Shown piece after piece: positions 16,377 through 25,289 of a stretch of DNA of 64,000 nucleotides. The stretch comes from Flavobacterium sp. CYK-55. GTDB taxonomy: Bacteria > Bacteroidota > Bacteroidia > Flavobacteriales > Flavobacteriaceae. A program made the position numbers and the translations under genes. The notes under the pieces were generated by a model. The model saw only the letters and a program-made list of their open reading frames with translations, was not told where the DNA came from and searched no databases. The DNA lies in contig NZ_JAHCDK010000001.1 of assembly GCF_018413465.1 (NCBI RefSeq), positions 521,437-585,436 on the forward strand, in the 5' to 3' direction. Position 1 is the first letter of the stretch. Every line of letters starts with the position of its first letter.

Positions 16377-18275
16377 ATGAAAAAACATTCTTGGTTATAT
16401 GCCTTTTTGTTGGCTTCGCCTTTGGTTCAAGCGCAAAGTAATAGTTATTGGCAACAGCAGGTTGATTACAAAATGAATGTAGTCATGGATGCAGCTAAAT
16501 ATCGTTATCAAGGGCATCAAGAATTGGTGTATACCAACCATTCACCCGACACGCTCAAACGCGTTTTTTATCATTTATACAACAACGCTTTTCAGCCCGG
16601 AAGCGAAATGGACGCTCGCTTACAAGCCATTGCCGACCCTGATCGCCGGATGGTTAAAAAAGTAAAAGTTGACGGAAAAGAAATCAAACAAAGCCGCATT
16701 GCACAGCTCAAAGCTGATGAAATTGGTTATCTCAAAATAGCAAACTTCAAACAAGACGGTGTGGCCGCTGTTGCTAAAGAAGTCGGAACCATTCTTGAAG
16801 TTACATTGGCCAAGCCGATTTTGCCCAATAGCTCAACGGTTTTAAGCCTTGATTTTGACGGACAAGTTCCGGTACAAATTCGTCGTTCGGGCCGGAATAA
16901 TATTGAAGGCGTAGAATTTTCAATGGCGCAATGGTATCCGAAAATGGCTGAGTTTGACTTTGAAGGTTGGCATGCTGATCCGTACATTGCCCGAGAATTT
17001 CACGGAGTTTGGGGTAATTTTGATGTCAATATTACCATCGACAAAGATTATATTTTGGGCGGAAGCGGTCTGCTCGTCAACAAAAATGAAATCGGCAAAG
17101 GTTATCAAGATGCCGGGATAACGGTGACTTATCCGAAAAAAACCAAAACCTTAACTTGGCATTTCAACGCGCAAAATGTACATGATTTTACCTGGGCGGC
17201 CGACAAAAATTATCTGCACGACATACAGCAAGTTCCCGGCGGTGCCACGATTCATTTTTTATATAAAAACAATCCAAAAATCATTGACAATTGGAAGAAA
17301 GCCGAGCTTGAAACCGTCAAACTCATGCAGTTTTACAACCAAACCATCGGAAAATATCCATACGATCAATATTCAGTGATTCAAGGCGGCGACGGCGGAA
17401 TGGAATATGCCATGTGTACTTTGATTTTGGGCGAGGGCACTTATGACGGACTTATTGGTGTGATTGGTCATGAAATGGCGCACTCGTGGTTTCAGCATGT
17501 ATTGGCTTCAAACGAAAGCAAACACAGTTGGATGGACGAAGGTTTTACCTCATTTTTAGAAGATTTGGGCATGAATGAAATAGCCGAGAAAAAAGCGGCC
17601 AATCCGCATGCGGGCTCGTACGACAGCTATTATTTCATGGTCAATTCAGGTAAAGAACAGCCGCAAAGCACGCATTCTGATCGCTACGATTACAACCAAG
17701 TGTATAGCATCAATGCCTACAGCAAAGGCGATATTTTTCTGTCGCAATTGGGCTATTTGATTGGGCGCGACAATCTGATGAAAACGCTCAAGCGATACTA
17801 TTCAGAATTTAAATTCAAGCATCCAACGCCCAACGATATCAAACGCACCGCCGAGCGCGTTTCGGGCGCCAACCTCGATTGGTATCTGACCGATTGGACA
17901 CAAACCACCAATACAATTGATTACGGTATCAAAACCATCGAAAGTGCCACAGATAATGTTCCGAGAACCGGCGTAACCCTCGAGAGAATCGGGCGCATGC
18001 CGATGCCTTTAGATATTTTGGTTGAATATACCGACGGTAGTCGCGAGTGCTTTTATATTCCGCTGCGCATGATGAGTTTTGAAAAAGACAATCCGGACGC
18101 GTCGGTTAAAAGAACGGTTTTGCCTGATTGGGCTTGGGCCTACCCGACTTATTTCTTTGAAATTCCAAAGGCTCAATCATCGATTCAAAAAATCACCATT
18201 GACCCAAGCGGTCTGATGGCCGATGTCAAGCGAGACAACAACCAATATCCTAAACCCGAACCGGTTAAAAAATAA
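16377..18275 (+). CDS. M1 family zinc metallopeptidase (secreted)
   Basis: 632 residues with a signal peptide (1-20, ending LVQAQ). The gluzincin motif is complete: HEMAH at 365-369 and the third ligand E388 in WMDEGF, exactly the HExxH-x18-E spacing. The exopeptidase motif is GGMEYAM (about 340-346) in place of GAMEN. Together these mark an M1 aminopeptidase relative of the kind common in Bacteroidota. It probably acts in the periplasm or at the outer membrane on peptides from extracellular proteolysis, a natural partner for the S8 peptidase just upstream, though a terminator separates the two. Confidence 0.9.
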   Translation: MKKHSWLYAFLLASPLVQAQSNSYWQQQVDYKMNVVMDAAKYRYQGHQELVYTNHSPDTLKRVFYHLYNNAFQPGSEMDARLQAIADPDRRMVKKVKVDGKEIKQSRIAQLKADEIGYLKIANFKQDGVAAVAKEVGTILEVTLAKPILPNSSTVLSLDFDGQVPVQIRRSGRNNIEGVEFSMAQWYPKMAEFDFEGWHADPYIAREFHGVWGNFDVNITIDKDYILGGSGLLVNKNEIGKGYQDAGITVTYPKKTKTLTWHFNAQNVHDFTWAADKNYLHDIQQVPGGATIHFLYKNNPKIIDNWKKAELETVKLMQFYNQTIGKYPYDQYSVIQGGDGGMEYAMCTLILGEGTYDGLIGVIGHEMAHSWFQHVLASNESKHSWMDEGFTSFLEDLGMNEIAEKKAANPHAGSYDSYYFMVNSGKEQPQSTHSDRYDYNQVYSINAYSKGDIFLSQLGYLIGRDNLMKTLKRYYSEFKFKHPTPNDIKRTAERVSGANLDWYLTDWTQTTNTIDYGIKTIESATDNVPRTGVTLERIGRMPMPLDILVEYTDGSRECFYIPLRMMSFEKDNPDASVKRTVLPDWAWAYPTYFFEIPKAQSSIQKITIDPSGLMADVKRDNNQYPKPEPVKK

Positions 18276-18280
18276 AAATC

Positions 18281-18309
18281 AAGCGAGCCCGAAACAGCTC
18301 GCTTTTTTT
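18281..18309 (+). terminator. Intrinsic terminator after the M1 peptidase gene
   Basis: Perfect stem AAGCGAGC / GCTCGCTT (18281-18288, 18297-18304) with an 8-nt loop, then a T-run. Confidence 0.85.
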
Positions 18310-18322
18310 ATAGGTTCCTTTG

Positions 18323-18330
18323 TACCTTTG
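18323..18330 (+). promoter_or_regulatory. -7 promoter element of rnpA
   Basis: TACCTTTG, exact TAnnTTTG, 16 nt before ATG 18347. An in-frame TTG at 18320 would put the promoter inside the gene, so the ATG is chosen. Confidence 0.6.
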
Positions 18331-18346
18331 CGCAGAATCAGCGTAT

Positions 18347-18724
18347 ATGAAATACACTTATCCGAAATCTGAAAAACTCAAAAGCCAAAAAGTCATTGAA
18401 AGCCTTTTCAAAGAAGGCAAATCTGTGGCTAAATATCCGTTACGCTTGGTGTATGTTGGGCTGAATCCAACAGAAGAAAACCAACATTTTGTAGGGGTTT
18501 CGGTATCAAAAAAATATTTCAAAAAAGCAGTTGATCGCAATTACTACAAACGCTTGCTGCGTGAGAGTTATCGTTTGAATCAACAATTGCTCAAAGAAAA
18601 ACTGCAAACGCCCATGGCCATCATGTTGTTTTACCAAACAAATCAACCCATGAGTCTAGAAGAAATGCAGCATAAAATGCGCTTGCTATTTGAAAAATTT
18701 CACACAAACAACAACGAACAATAG
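18347..18724 (+). CDS. rnpA: Ribonuclease P protein component
   Basis: 125-residue basic protein that assists the RNase P RNA in cutting tRNA 5' leaders. The family signature is FKKAVDRNYYKRLLRESYR (about 58-76), the RNR motif helix that binds the RNA, preceded by FVGVSVSKK. The rpmH gene, a common partner of rnpA, is not next to it here, as is frequent in Bacteroidota. The start follows the TACCTTTG promoter. Confidence 0.93.
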   Translation: MKYTYPKSEKLKSQKVIESLFKEGKSVAKYPLRLVYVGLNPTEENQHFVGVSVSKKYFKKAVDRNYYKRLLRESYRLNQQLLKEKLQTPMAIMLFYQTNQPMSLEEMQHKMRLLFEKFHTNNNEQ

Positions 18725-18770
18725 ACCAAATCCGTTGTTGTTTTGACGTTTAACGAATTCTCAAAACGCA

Positions 18771-18800
18771 TTGTTTTTCTGGGTTAAACCGTTATATTTG
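18771..18800 (+). promoter_or_regulatory. Promoter of the S41 protease / OmpA operon
   Basis: TTG (18771-18773), a 19-nt spacer and -7 TATATTTG (18793-18800), within the normal Bacteroidota spacing, 43 nt before ATG 18844. Confidence 0.55.
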
Positions 18801-18843
18801 AACCCGATTGCCCAAAACCTTTGTCGGGTATAAAAAACAGGCT

Positions 18844-20487
18844 ATGCTTTCATTGATTAAAAAAAAATACATCCTCCCTACTCTAGCTTCAGCTTTCTTA
18901 CTTGTTGGCGTAGGTTTTAGCCTTAAAGAAGACTATTTTGAAGTAGCCAAACAGATTGAAATTTTTACCAATTTATACAAGGCCGTCAATGCCAATTATG
19001 TAGACGATACCAATCCGGCGGAGCTCATGAACATTGCCATCAAAAGCATGTTGGCTGATTTAGATCCATACACGAATTACTTCAACGAACAAGACATCGT
19101 CAAATATAAAATCAACAACACCGGCGAATATGCTGATATTGGCGCATTAGTCACCCGAAAAGACGATCAGCTCATCATCAAAGAACCCTACAAAAATATG
19201 CCTGCTGACAAGGCCGGACTCAAAGCGGGCGATGCTATTATTCAAGTGGGTGACATTGATTTAAGCGATTTTAAGGATGATGCTTCACAATTGCTTCGTG
19301 GTGGAAAAGGCACAAAAATCTCCATCAAATACATCCGTCAAGGAAAAACACTTTCAGGCCAAATTGAATTGGGAGAGGCAAAAACCAAAGCCGTCCCGTT
19401 TTTCGGAAAAATTGACGACAAAACCGGGTATATCGTATTAACACAGTTTACCAATACCGCTTCGTTAGAAATCAAAGAAGCCTTTGAACAACTCAAAAAC
19501 GAAGGCATTGAAAAATTGGTTTTAGATTTACGAGACAATCCGGGCGGTTTGCTCAATGAAGCGGTGAATATCTGCAACTTTTTTGTACCGAAAGACGAAG
19601 TAATTGTCACCACCAAATCAAGAATCGAAAAACACAACAACACACACAAAACCACACGTGAACCTATTGATACGCAAATTCCATTAGCCATTATTGTCAA
19701 CGGAAAAAGTGCATCGGCCTCAGAAATCGTATCGGGCGCTTTGCAAGATTTAGACCGAGCGGTGGTTTTGGGTGCGCGCAGTTTTGGTAAAGGATTGGTG
19801 CAACGTCCGGTTGATTTGACCTACGGAACCCAACTTAAAGTGACCATTTCGCGCTATTACACTCCGTCTGGCCGCTGTATTCAAGCGCTTGATTATGCGC
19901 ACAAAGACAAAGACGGAAAAGCCATCCGTACCACCTCAGATAAATACAATGCGTTCAAAACCAAAAACGGAAGAACGGTATACGATGGCGGCGGAATTTT
20001 ACCCGATATTGTTTTGGATGAAACCAAGCTGAGCCCAATGACCGAAAAGCTAATCGCCAATGACGGAATCTTTGATTTTGCGACTGAGTATTACTACAAA
20101 AATCCAAACTTGGGACAAACCATCCCGACTATTACCGATGCTGATTTTGCTGAGTTTAAAGCATTTCTCAAAAGAAAAAACTTCAATTTTGACTCAGAAT
20201 CTGAAGCTGCTTTAAAAAACACTTGGAAAGCTGCGCAAAAAGAAAAAGTGGATGCCGGAATCCAGACCGAATACCAGCAATTACTCACCGCTTTGGCGCG
20301 CAGTCAAGAAGCCCAATTGACTCAAAATCAAAAGGAAATCAAGAACTTAATACTAGACGAGCTGCTCAAGCGTTATCAGTACAAAGAAGGACTTTATCAA
20401 TACTACATCAAAAACAATCCTGAAATAAAACGAGCTGTAACTGTTTTGGCCAATCCTGCCGAATACAACAAAATTCTCAAAAAATAA
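18844..20487 (+). CDS. S41 family C-terminal processing protease with PDZ domain
   Basis: 547 residues. One N-terminal membrane or signal segment (about 9-26), then a PDZ domain (about 85-170, AGLKAGDAIIQVG), then the S41 core with IVLTQFT and LDLRDNPGG. The catalytic Ser-Lys dyad is S291 in KSASASEIV and K316 in SFGKGLVQ, 25 apart as in tail-specific proteases. It acts in the periplasm, trimming C-termini of envelope proteins. Start 18844 is preferred over the TTG at 18808 because it gives a clean signal sequence. The stop overlaps the ATG of the OmpA gene (TAATG), so the two are translationally coupled. Confidence 0.92.
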   Translation: MLSLIKKKYILPTLASAFLLVGVGFSLKEDYFEVAKQIEIFTNLYKAVNANYVDDTNPAELMNIAIKSMLADLDPYTNYFNEQDIVKYKINNTGEYADIGALVTRKDDQLIIKEPYKNMPADKAGLKAGDAIIQVGDIDLSDFKDDASQLLRGGKGTKISIKYIRQGKTLSGQIELGEAKTKAVPFFGKIDDKTGYIVLTQFTNTASLEIKEAFEQLKNEGIEKLVLDLRDNPGGLLNEAVNICNFFVPKDEVIVTTKSRIEKHNNTHKTTREPIDTQIPLAIIVNGKSASASEIVSGALQDLDRAVVLGARSFGKGLVQRPVDLTYGTQLKVTISRYYTPSGRCIQALDYAHKDKDGKAIRTTSDKYNAFKTKNGRTVYDGGGILPDIVLDETKLSPMTEKLIANDGIFDFATEYYYKNPNLGQTIPTITDADFAEFKAFLKRKNFNFDSESEAALKNTWKAAQKEKVDAGIQTEYQQLLTALARSQEAQLTQNQKEIKNLILDELLKRYQYKEGLYQYYIKNNPEIKRAVTVLANPAEYNKILKK

Positions 20488-21302
20488 TGATTCGGATTTT
20501 AAGAATACTTCCTTTATTGATTTGCGCTTTGGCATTTGCTCAGGAAGAAAAAGTACAATCAGTTTACTTTGAATTTAATAAATTCAACCTCGATGAAAAA
20601 CAAGGTCAAGCCGTGATTGACTTCATCAAAAACACTGATTCTACCCGCATCGAATCCATCGAAATTTTTGGTTATACCGACGATGTCGGAAAAGACGATT
20701 ACAACTTTAAGCTTTCGACCAAAAGAGCCAATACCATTCAAGAAAAACTCAACCAAAGCGGAATCAAAAACAAAGTCATTGTAACCATCGAAGGAAAAGG
20801 GCGCATTTTGATTGACGATGATTTAGTCGAGAATTTACCCGAAAAACGCTCTAAAAATCGCCGCGTTGATATTGTGCTAAACTTAAAACCACTGCCTAAA
20901 ATTGAACTTCCGGGGTTTTATACTACACTACAGAAAAAGCATATAGTAGGCGATCACATCTATCTTGAAAATCTACTTTTTGAACGCGGCAGCAGTAAGC
21001 TTACCATTGAAGCCAAAACGCAACTCGATAAATTGTCTAAATTATTGCTCAAATACAAGGCGCTCGAGTTTGAAATTCAAGGTCATGTTTGTTGTACACC
21101 GCCCTATCAAAAAGAAGCGATTGACCGTGAAACCCGCAAGCGAAATTTATCATCAAACCGCGCAGAATCAGTTTACAAATATTTGGTTTTTAAAAAGATT
21201 GACAAAAAGCGTATGACTTTTAAAGGCTACGGAAACTCGGTTCCGCTGGGCAAAGGTTCAGAATATGACCGCCGTGTTGAGCTTGTGATTACCAAAGCTT
21301 AG
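20487..21302 (+). CDS. Periplasmic protein with two tandem OmpA-like peptidoglycan-binding domains
   Basis: 271 residues with a signal peptide (1-18, ending LAFAQ). Two OmpA-C modules follow. The first (about 24-132) has YFEFNKFNLDEKQ, FGYTDDVG and SKNRRVDIVLN. The second (about 150-270) has LLFERGSSKLTIEAKTQLDK, IQGHVCCTPP, SSNRAESVYKYL and YDRRVELVIT. There is no membrane barrel, so the protein is only a double peptidoglycan anchor. Coupled to the S41 protease by a one-base overlap, suggesting a joint envelope role. The stop also overlaps the convergent acetyltransferase gene by 4 nt. Confidence 0.85.
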   Translation: MIRILRILPLLICALAFAQEEKVQSVYFEFNKFNLDEKQGQAVIDFIKNTDSTRIESIEIFGYTDDVGKDDYNFKLSTKRANTIQEKLNQSGIKNKVIVTIEGKGRILIDDDLVENLPEKRSKNRRVDIVLNLKPLPKIELPGFYTTLQKKHIVGDHIYLENLLFERGSSKLTIEAKTQLDKLSKLLLKYKALEFEIQGHVCCTPPYQKEAIDRETRKRNLSSNRAESVYKYLVFKKIDKKRMTFKGYGNSVPLGKGSEYDRRVELVITKA

Positions 21303-21751
21303 CCGCGCGTCATGCGAATGTGCTCAATATCATCTTCGAGATAAACATCGCTCACCACAACAAATCCGTGACTTTCATAGAATTTCTGCAAATATAATTG
21401 CGCTGAAATGGTGATTTTTTGCGTATTAAAATACACTTCAACCGCATCAATTGCCTCGCGCATCAGTGTGTGTCCGTGTTTTTCTGTTCTGTTTTTTTGA
21501 GCCACTACTACCCGGCCAATGGACGCGTCTTCAAAATAATCTCCAGCCTGAAATAAGCGCGCATACGCAATTATTTCGTTTTCAAGCAAACCCATCAAGT
21601 GAATTGCATTAGCGTCTTTGTTGTCGATGTCTTGATAAACGCAGTTTTGCTCCACAACAAAGACTTCAGAGCGCAATTGCAGCAATTGATATAGTTCGTT
21701 TAGAGAAAGTTCGTTAAAACGCTTTATTTTCCATTCTAGATTTGAGGTCAT
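21299..21751 (-). CDS. GNAT N-acetyltransferase, ElaA-like
   Basis: 150 residues of the GNAT fold. The start WKIKRFNELSLNELYQLLQL, then LRSEVFVVEQNCVYQDIDNKD and AYARLF with SIGRVVV and HGHTLMREAI, is the ElaA-type pattern; the CoA loop RxxGxG is degenerate (NRTEKHGHTLM). The C-terminal YESHGFVVVSDVYLEDDIEHIRM completes the fold. The substrate is unknown. The gene overlaps the upstream DUF4837 gene by 4 nt (ATGA), so they form an operon. Confidence 0.85.
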   Translation of the reverse strand: MTSNLEWKIKRFNELSLNELYQLLQLRSEVFVVEQNCVYQDIDNKDANAIHLMGLLENEIIAYARLFQAGDYFEDASIGRVVVAQKNRTEKHGHTLMREAIDAVEVYFNTQKITISAQLYLQKFYESHGFVVVSDVYLEDDIEHIRMTRG

Positions 21752-22737
21752 TTTCGGTTGGTCTTTTTTAAGAATTCTACGGATTTGATGATGGCTTCCA
21801 GTTCAAACATAATATCGCGTTTGGCTTCTGACGGATCATAGCAAAAACCTTCTATGACTAAAATTCGCTTTCGGGAGCGATCAATCAAGTGATAATTGAT
21901 GAATGGCCCCGACATATAATCGTTTCGCAACTCCCAAGTTCCTTTGGTTTCATAGGTTTCACGTCCGGCAATACGCGTTCTGAACAAATAAGGCGCATAA
22001 GAATTTTCGGTAATCATCGGGGAGTTGGTGCCCATTCCACGAATGTATAAACTACCTATAGAATCACGGGTTTTGATGATGCTTTTGGTAATATTTCTGC
22101 TGGTAAACAAATTGCTCATCGGAATCTGATAAATCAAAATACTGGCGTTTCCACTGGTGATTTCTTTTTTGAGCCAAACAAATTTTCGCCGCTGTAAAAC
22201 ATATTTGAATCCCTGCGGAATATGAATGTCAATGCCAAATTTTCGCTGAATTTTTTTGGTCAGAATTTTTGCCGTATCAATAATTCGCTGATTTTCAAAA
22301 ATCTCGGTATTATGCATTCTGCGAATAATTTCCGGAGCGTGCTGCTCAATTTGCTCCAGCAATAACGCCGTGGTTTTGGCCGAAATATGAATCACATTCT
22401 GCGGATGCGCAAACTCATTCTGAACAATTTCAAACTTGGTTTCGGTTTCTTTTTTAATGATGATGATGTTGCGTGAATTGGTTGTAAACCCCTCGAGCAA
22501 TTTGAGCGGATATTGGTTGATGGTAAACATCGGTTCTTCTTGTGGCAAACCAATCACCGGACCTGCAAATTTATTTCGGATGCTATCGCCCACTTCGCCG
22601 TTCCAGAGCGGATCATCAATAATCACCGAGATGGTATTGATAGGCCCGGACGTTTTTTGATGCGTGCGATCGGGCTTTTTCATGCAAGCTGTTGCAAAAG
22701 CCAAAAAAATAATCACAAAAAAAAGGGCTTTTTTCAT
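21748..22737 (-). CDS. DUF4837 family lipoprotein
   Basis: 329 residues. The lipoprotein signal MKKALFFVIIFLAFATACMK has a good lipobox, ATAC, at Cys18. The body contains SVIIDDPLWNGEVGDSIRNKF and GFTTNSRNIIIIKKE, which I recognise as DUF4837, a Bacteroidota family of unknown function. The start region is unusual: the first codons (AAA AAA GCC CTT TTT TTT) also form the 3' arm and U-tract of an intrinsic terminator for the preceding LysM gene, so expression may be set by read-through. Confidence 0.82.
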   Translation of the reverse strand: MKKALFFVIIFLAFATACMKKPDRTHQKTSGPINTISVIIDDPLWNGEVGDSIRNKFAGPVIGLPQEEPMFTINQYPLKLLEGFTTNSRNIIIIKKETETKFEIVQNEFAHPQNVIHISAKTTALLLEQIEQHAPEIIRRMHNTEIFENQRIIDTAKILTKKIQRKFGIDIHIPQGFKYVLQRRKFVWLKKEITSGNASILIYQIPMSNLFTSRNITKSIIKTRDSIGSLYIRGMGTNSPMITENSYAPYLFRTRIAGRETYETKGTWELRNDYMSGPFINYHLIDRSRKRILVIEGFCYDPSEAKRDIMFELEAIIKSVEFLKKTNRK

Positions 22738-22762
22738 CCGTTGTTGGTTTGAAAGAAGCCCT
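22717..22762 (-). terminator. Intrinsic terminator overlapping the start of the DUF4837 gene
   Basis: On the minus strand the 12-nt arms are AGGGCTTCTTTC (22762-22751) and GAAAAAAGCCCT (22735-22724), pairing with one G-U, around a 15-nt loop; eight U follow. The 3' arm starts at the last base of the ATG at 22737, so the loop and arm also enclose the start codon. It would end lysM-gene transcripts, and in the downstream mRNA could mask the start codon. Confidence 0.65.
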
Positions 22763-22786
22763 AAAATTAATGCTTTTGAATCAACT

Positions 22787-25081
22787 CTATCCGTTAATTT
22801 TGAGTTTCATGCCCGGTTTGAGTGAATTTGAATTGATTCCGTTCCATTTTTTGATGTCAGAAACCGTTACTCCAGGGTATTTTTTGGCAATGCTAAACAA
22901 AGAATCTCCTTTTTGAACATAGTAGTGTTCGTCTTTTTTGTTCTTATTGCTTTTATCTTTCTTAGAAGATTTTTCAGCTACTGCCGTATCATTATTTGTT
23001 ACTGCTTTTTTGGCAACAATAAGTTTGTCTCCCAGATTAATCTTGTTATCTTCAAGATTATTCCATGCTTTTAAATCAGCGACAGAAACGTTGTTTTTGT
23101 GAGCAATGCTACCAAGATTATCACCTTTTTTGACGGTATATTCAACATTTTTGAATTCTGAATTGTCGGCAACCGCTTCTTGATTTTCAGCTTCATTATT
23201 AAGGGTAATCTCAGAAACTTTCAATCGGCTTTCTAACTGAATATTGTTATCTTCAAGATTGTTCCATTTTTTTAAATCTTCTACCGAAATATTATTTTTT
23301 CTAGCAATGGTTGAAAGATTATCGCCTTTTTGAACTACATAAAAATTATCGTTTGCATCTAGCTCAGTTTCTTTTTTATTTCGATCACTATTAGCGATGG
23401 CGGTTTCTGATTTAATCGGTTTTTTAACCACCGTAACCACACGTTCATTGGTGATTATTTTTAAGCTTTTGCCCGCAGCAATGCTGTTGCCTTTGATTTT
23501 ATTCCACTTTTTCAAGTCTGCTAAAGAGACGTCGTTTTTGTCAGCAATTTCGCTTAAGTTATCCCCTTTTTTGACTTTATAAAAACGAGTTACATCTTTG
23601 TAGGAAACCACTTTTTCTTCTTTAAAAAGCTTGGTTTCTTTAGGTGTCGTCTCGACCAAAGCGGTTTGAATTTGCTTCGCTTCAGCTTGTTTCACAGCCA
23701 CCGCAGTAGAGTCGGTTTTGGTTTTCTTCACGCGAGCCGCAATGCGTTCGGTAGTGACAATTTTTAGATTTCTTCCCAGTGGAGCCTTGTTGCTTTTGAG
23801 TTTGTTCCAACGCTTGATATCAGAAACAGCTACGTCGTATCTATCGGCAATTTCACTCAAATTATCGCCGCGGCGCACTTTGTGAAATTTCGTTCGCGTA
23901 ACCGAATATGATTCACCAGAACTTACAGAATCTCTAGAAGCCCATGCTTGCTGAAATCTTGAATTAAAAGGTCGCTCTCGTTGGTCTAACTCATGCTGAA
24001 TGTAGGCATAGATTTTATCTTCGTTTGACGTAAAGACAGCAATTTTATCATTGGGCAAACGCAAATAGTAAGCGTTGTCGTGATAAGCCGGAACTACGTT
24101 GAGTTTGTATTGCGGATTGAGCATTTGAATCTGCGTGATCGGCATATCTAACAAATCGGCGATTTGCTTGAAAGTCATTTGCTTTTTGATCATGATGGTA
24201 TCAGTAGCAAAATGCTTTACAATAGCGCGGTCTGGTTTGATTCCGTGTTCTTTATGGTATTCGTAAATATACATCGTCGCCAAGAAAGCAGGCACATAAC
24301 CTTGAGTTTCTTGCGGCAGATATTTCCGAATGTTCCAAAAGTTTTGGTGACCGCCAGAACGTCTGATGGCTTTGGCTACGTTTCCAGGTCCGGAATTGTA
24401 TGATGCCAAAACCAAGTCCCAATCGCCAAAAATCTTGTACATATTGGTCATATACTGAGCGGCTGCTCCACTGGCTTTTATGGGGTCAATACGGTCATCA
24501 ACATATGAATCAATTCCTAAATTATATTGCTTTCCGGTATGGTACATAAACTGCCACAGACCCGTAGCGCCAACGCGAGATACGGCTCTTGGATTCAAAG
24601 CTGATTCTACAACTGCCAAATATTTGATTTCAAGCGGAACATTTTGTTTGGCCAAAGCTTCTTCAAACATTGGGAAATAATATTCCGAAACAGCCATCAA
24701 TCGCTCAAAAGCTTTTTTGCGATTTTTAAGGAACGATTTAATGATGTTTTCTAATCCTTGGTTGTATTCAATATTGAACGGAGATTTAGAATCCATTTCT
24801 TTCAGACGAGCCTTGAGTAAATCTGTTGATAGTTCGTAATCAACTTTTTGATCCAGGTTGATGGTTTTGATGTCATTCTCAAGATCATTGTAAATGTCTA
24901 AACTCGTTAGCTCTTTAAGCCACAAGCTATCAACGCACGAAGCAAGATTGTCTTTGACAAATGTTTTTTTGATGGAATCCAAATACGAGATATTGCCCTG
25001 TGGTTTGGTGGCAATATTTTGTGCAAAAGCATTGGCAGCAAAAAGAAAAAGGGCTGCCCAAGTGATTTTGGGTATTCTCAT
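22787..25081 (-). CDS. Membrane-bound lytic murein transglycosylase (MltD-like) with five LysM domains
   Basis: 764 residues with a signal peptide (1-20, ending NAFA). The lytic transglycosylase domain (about 140-270) has the catalytic Glu E159 in AVVESALNP, GATGLWQFM and LASYNSGPGNV. From about residue 405 there are five LysM repeats, each with a KGDNL-type start and a DLKKWN core, joined by Lys/Glu/Thr-rich linkers; the last two lie close to the C-terminus. It cuts glycan strands non-hydrolytically while LysM domains hold peptidoglycan. Homologous MltD proteins usually carry fewer LysM copies. A TATTTTTG promoter element is 114 nt upstream. Confidence 0.93.
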   Translation of the reverse strand: MRIPKITWAALFLFAANAFAQNIATKPQGNISYLDSIKKTFVKDNLASCVDSLWLKELTSLDIYNDLENDIKTINLDQKVDYELSTDLLKARLKEMDSKSPFNIEYNQGLENIIKSFLKNRKKAFERLMAVSEYYFPMFEEALAKQNVPLEIKYLAVVESALNPRAVSRVGATGLWQFMYHTGKQYNLGIDSYVDDRIDPIKASGAAAQYMTNMYKIFGDWDLVLASYNSGPGNVAKAIRRSGGHQNFWNIRKYLPQETQGYVPAFLATMYIYEYHKEHGIKPDRAIVKHFATDTIMIKKQMTFKQIADLLDMPITQIQMLNPQYKLNVVPAYHDNAYYLRLPNDKIAVFTSNEDKIYAYIQHELDQRERPFNSRFQQAWASRDSVSSGESYSVTRTKFHKVRRGDNLSEIADRYDVAVSDIKRWNKLKSNKAPLGRNLKIVTTERIAARVKKTKTDSTAVAVKQAEAKQIQTALVETTPKETKLFKEEKVVSYKDVTRFYKVKKGDNLSEIADKNDVSLADLKKWNKIKGNSIAAGKSLKIITNERVVTVVKKPIKSETAIANSDRNKKETELDANDNFYVVQKGDNLSTIARKNNISVEDLKKWNNLEDNNIQLESRLKVSEITLNNEAENQEAVADNSEFKNVEYTVKKGDNLGSIAHKNNVSVADLKAWNNLEDNKINLGDKLIVAKKAVTNNDTAVAEKSSKKDKSNKNKKDEHYYVQKGDSLFSIAKKYPGVTVSDIKKWNGINSNSLKPGMKLKING

Positions 25082-25194
25082 AGTTTTATTTCTGGGTTTT
25101 CAGAAGGCTGAAAACGGTTGTCTCTTTCGGTTTACTCGGGTTTTCAGGGTAATTCCTGAGCACAATCAATTATTTATCAAATGGTTGTACGCGG

Positions 25195-25202
25195 CAAAAA
25201 TA
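25195..25202 (-). promoter_or_regulatory. -7 promoter element of the LysM transglycosylase gene
   Basis: Minus-strand TATTTTTG matches TAnnTTTG and predicts a leader of about 105 nt, long for this genome. I saw no convincing riboswitch in the leader. Confidence 0.4.
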
Positions 25203-25289
25203 GGAATCTTAAATTACATAATCCCTATTGAATAACTTAAAGTTGTTATAAATATTGCCTAACTGCTCTATAAAAAAGGCATTTTTTGA

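Noticed and set aside
25257..25287. Inverted repeat TGCCT / AGGCA with T-run near the pgk end
   Set aside because: Only 5 bp, and the T-run is on the wrong strand for the minus-strand pgk gene.
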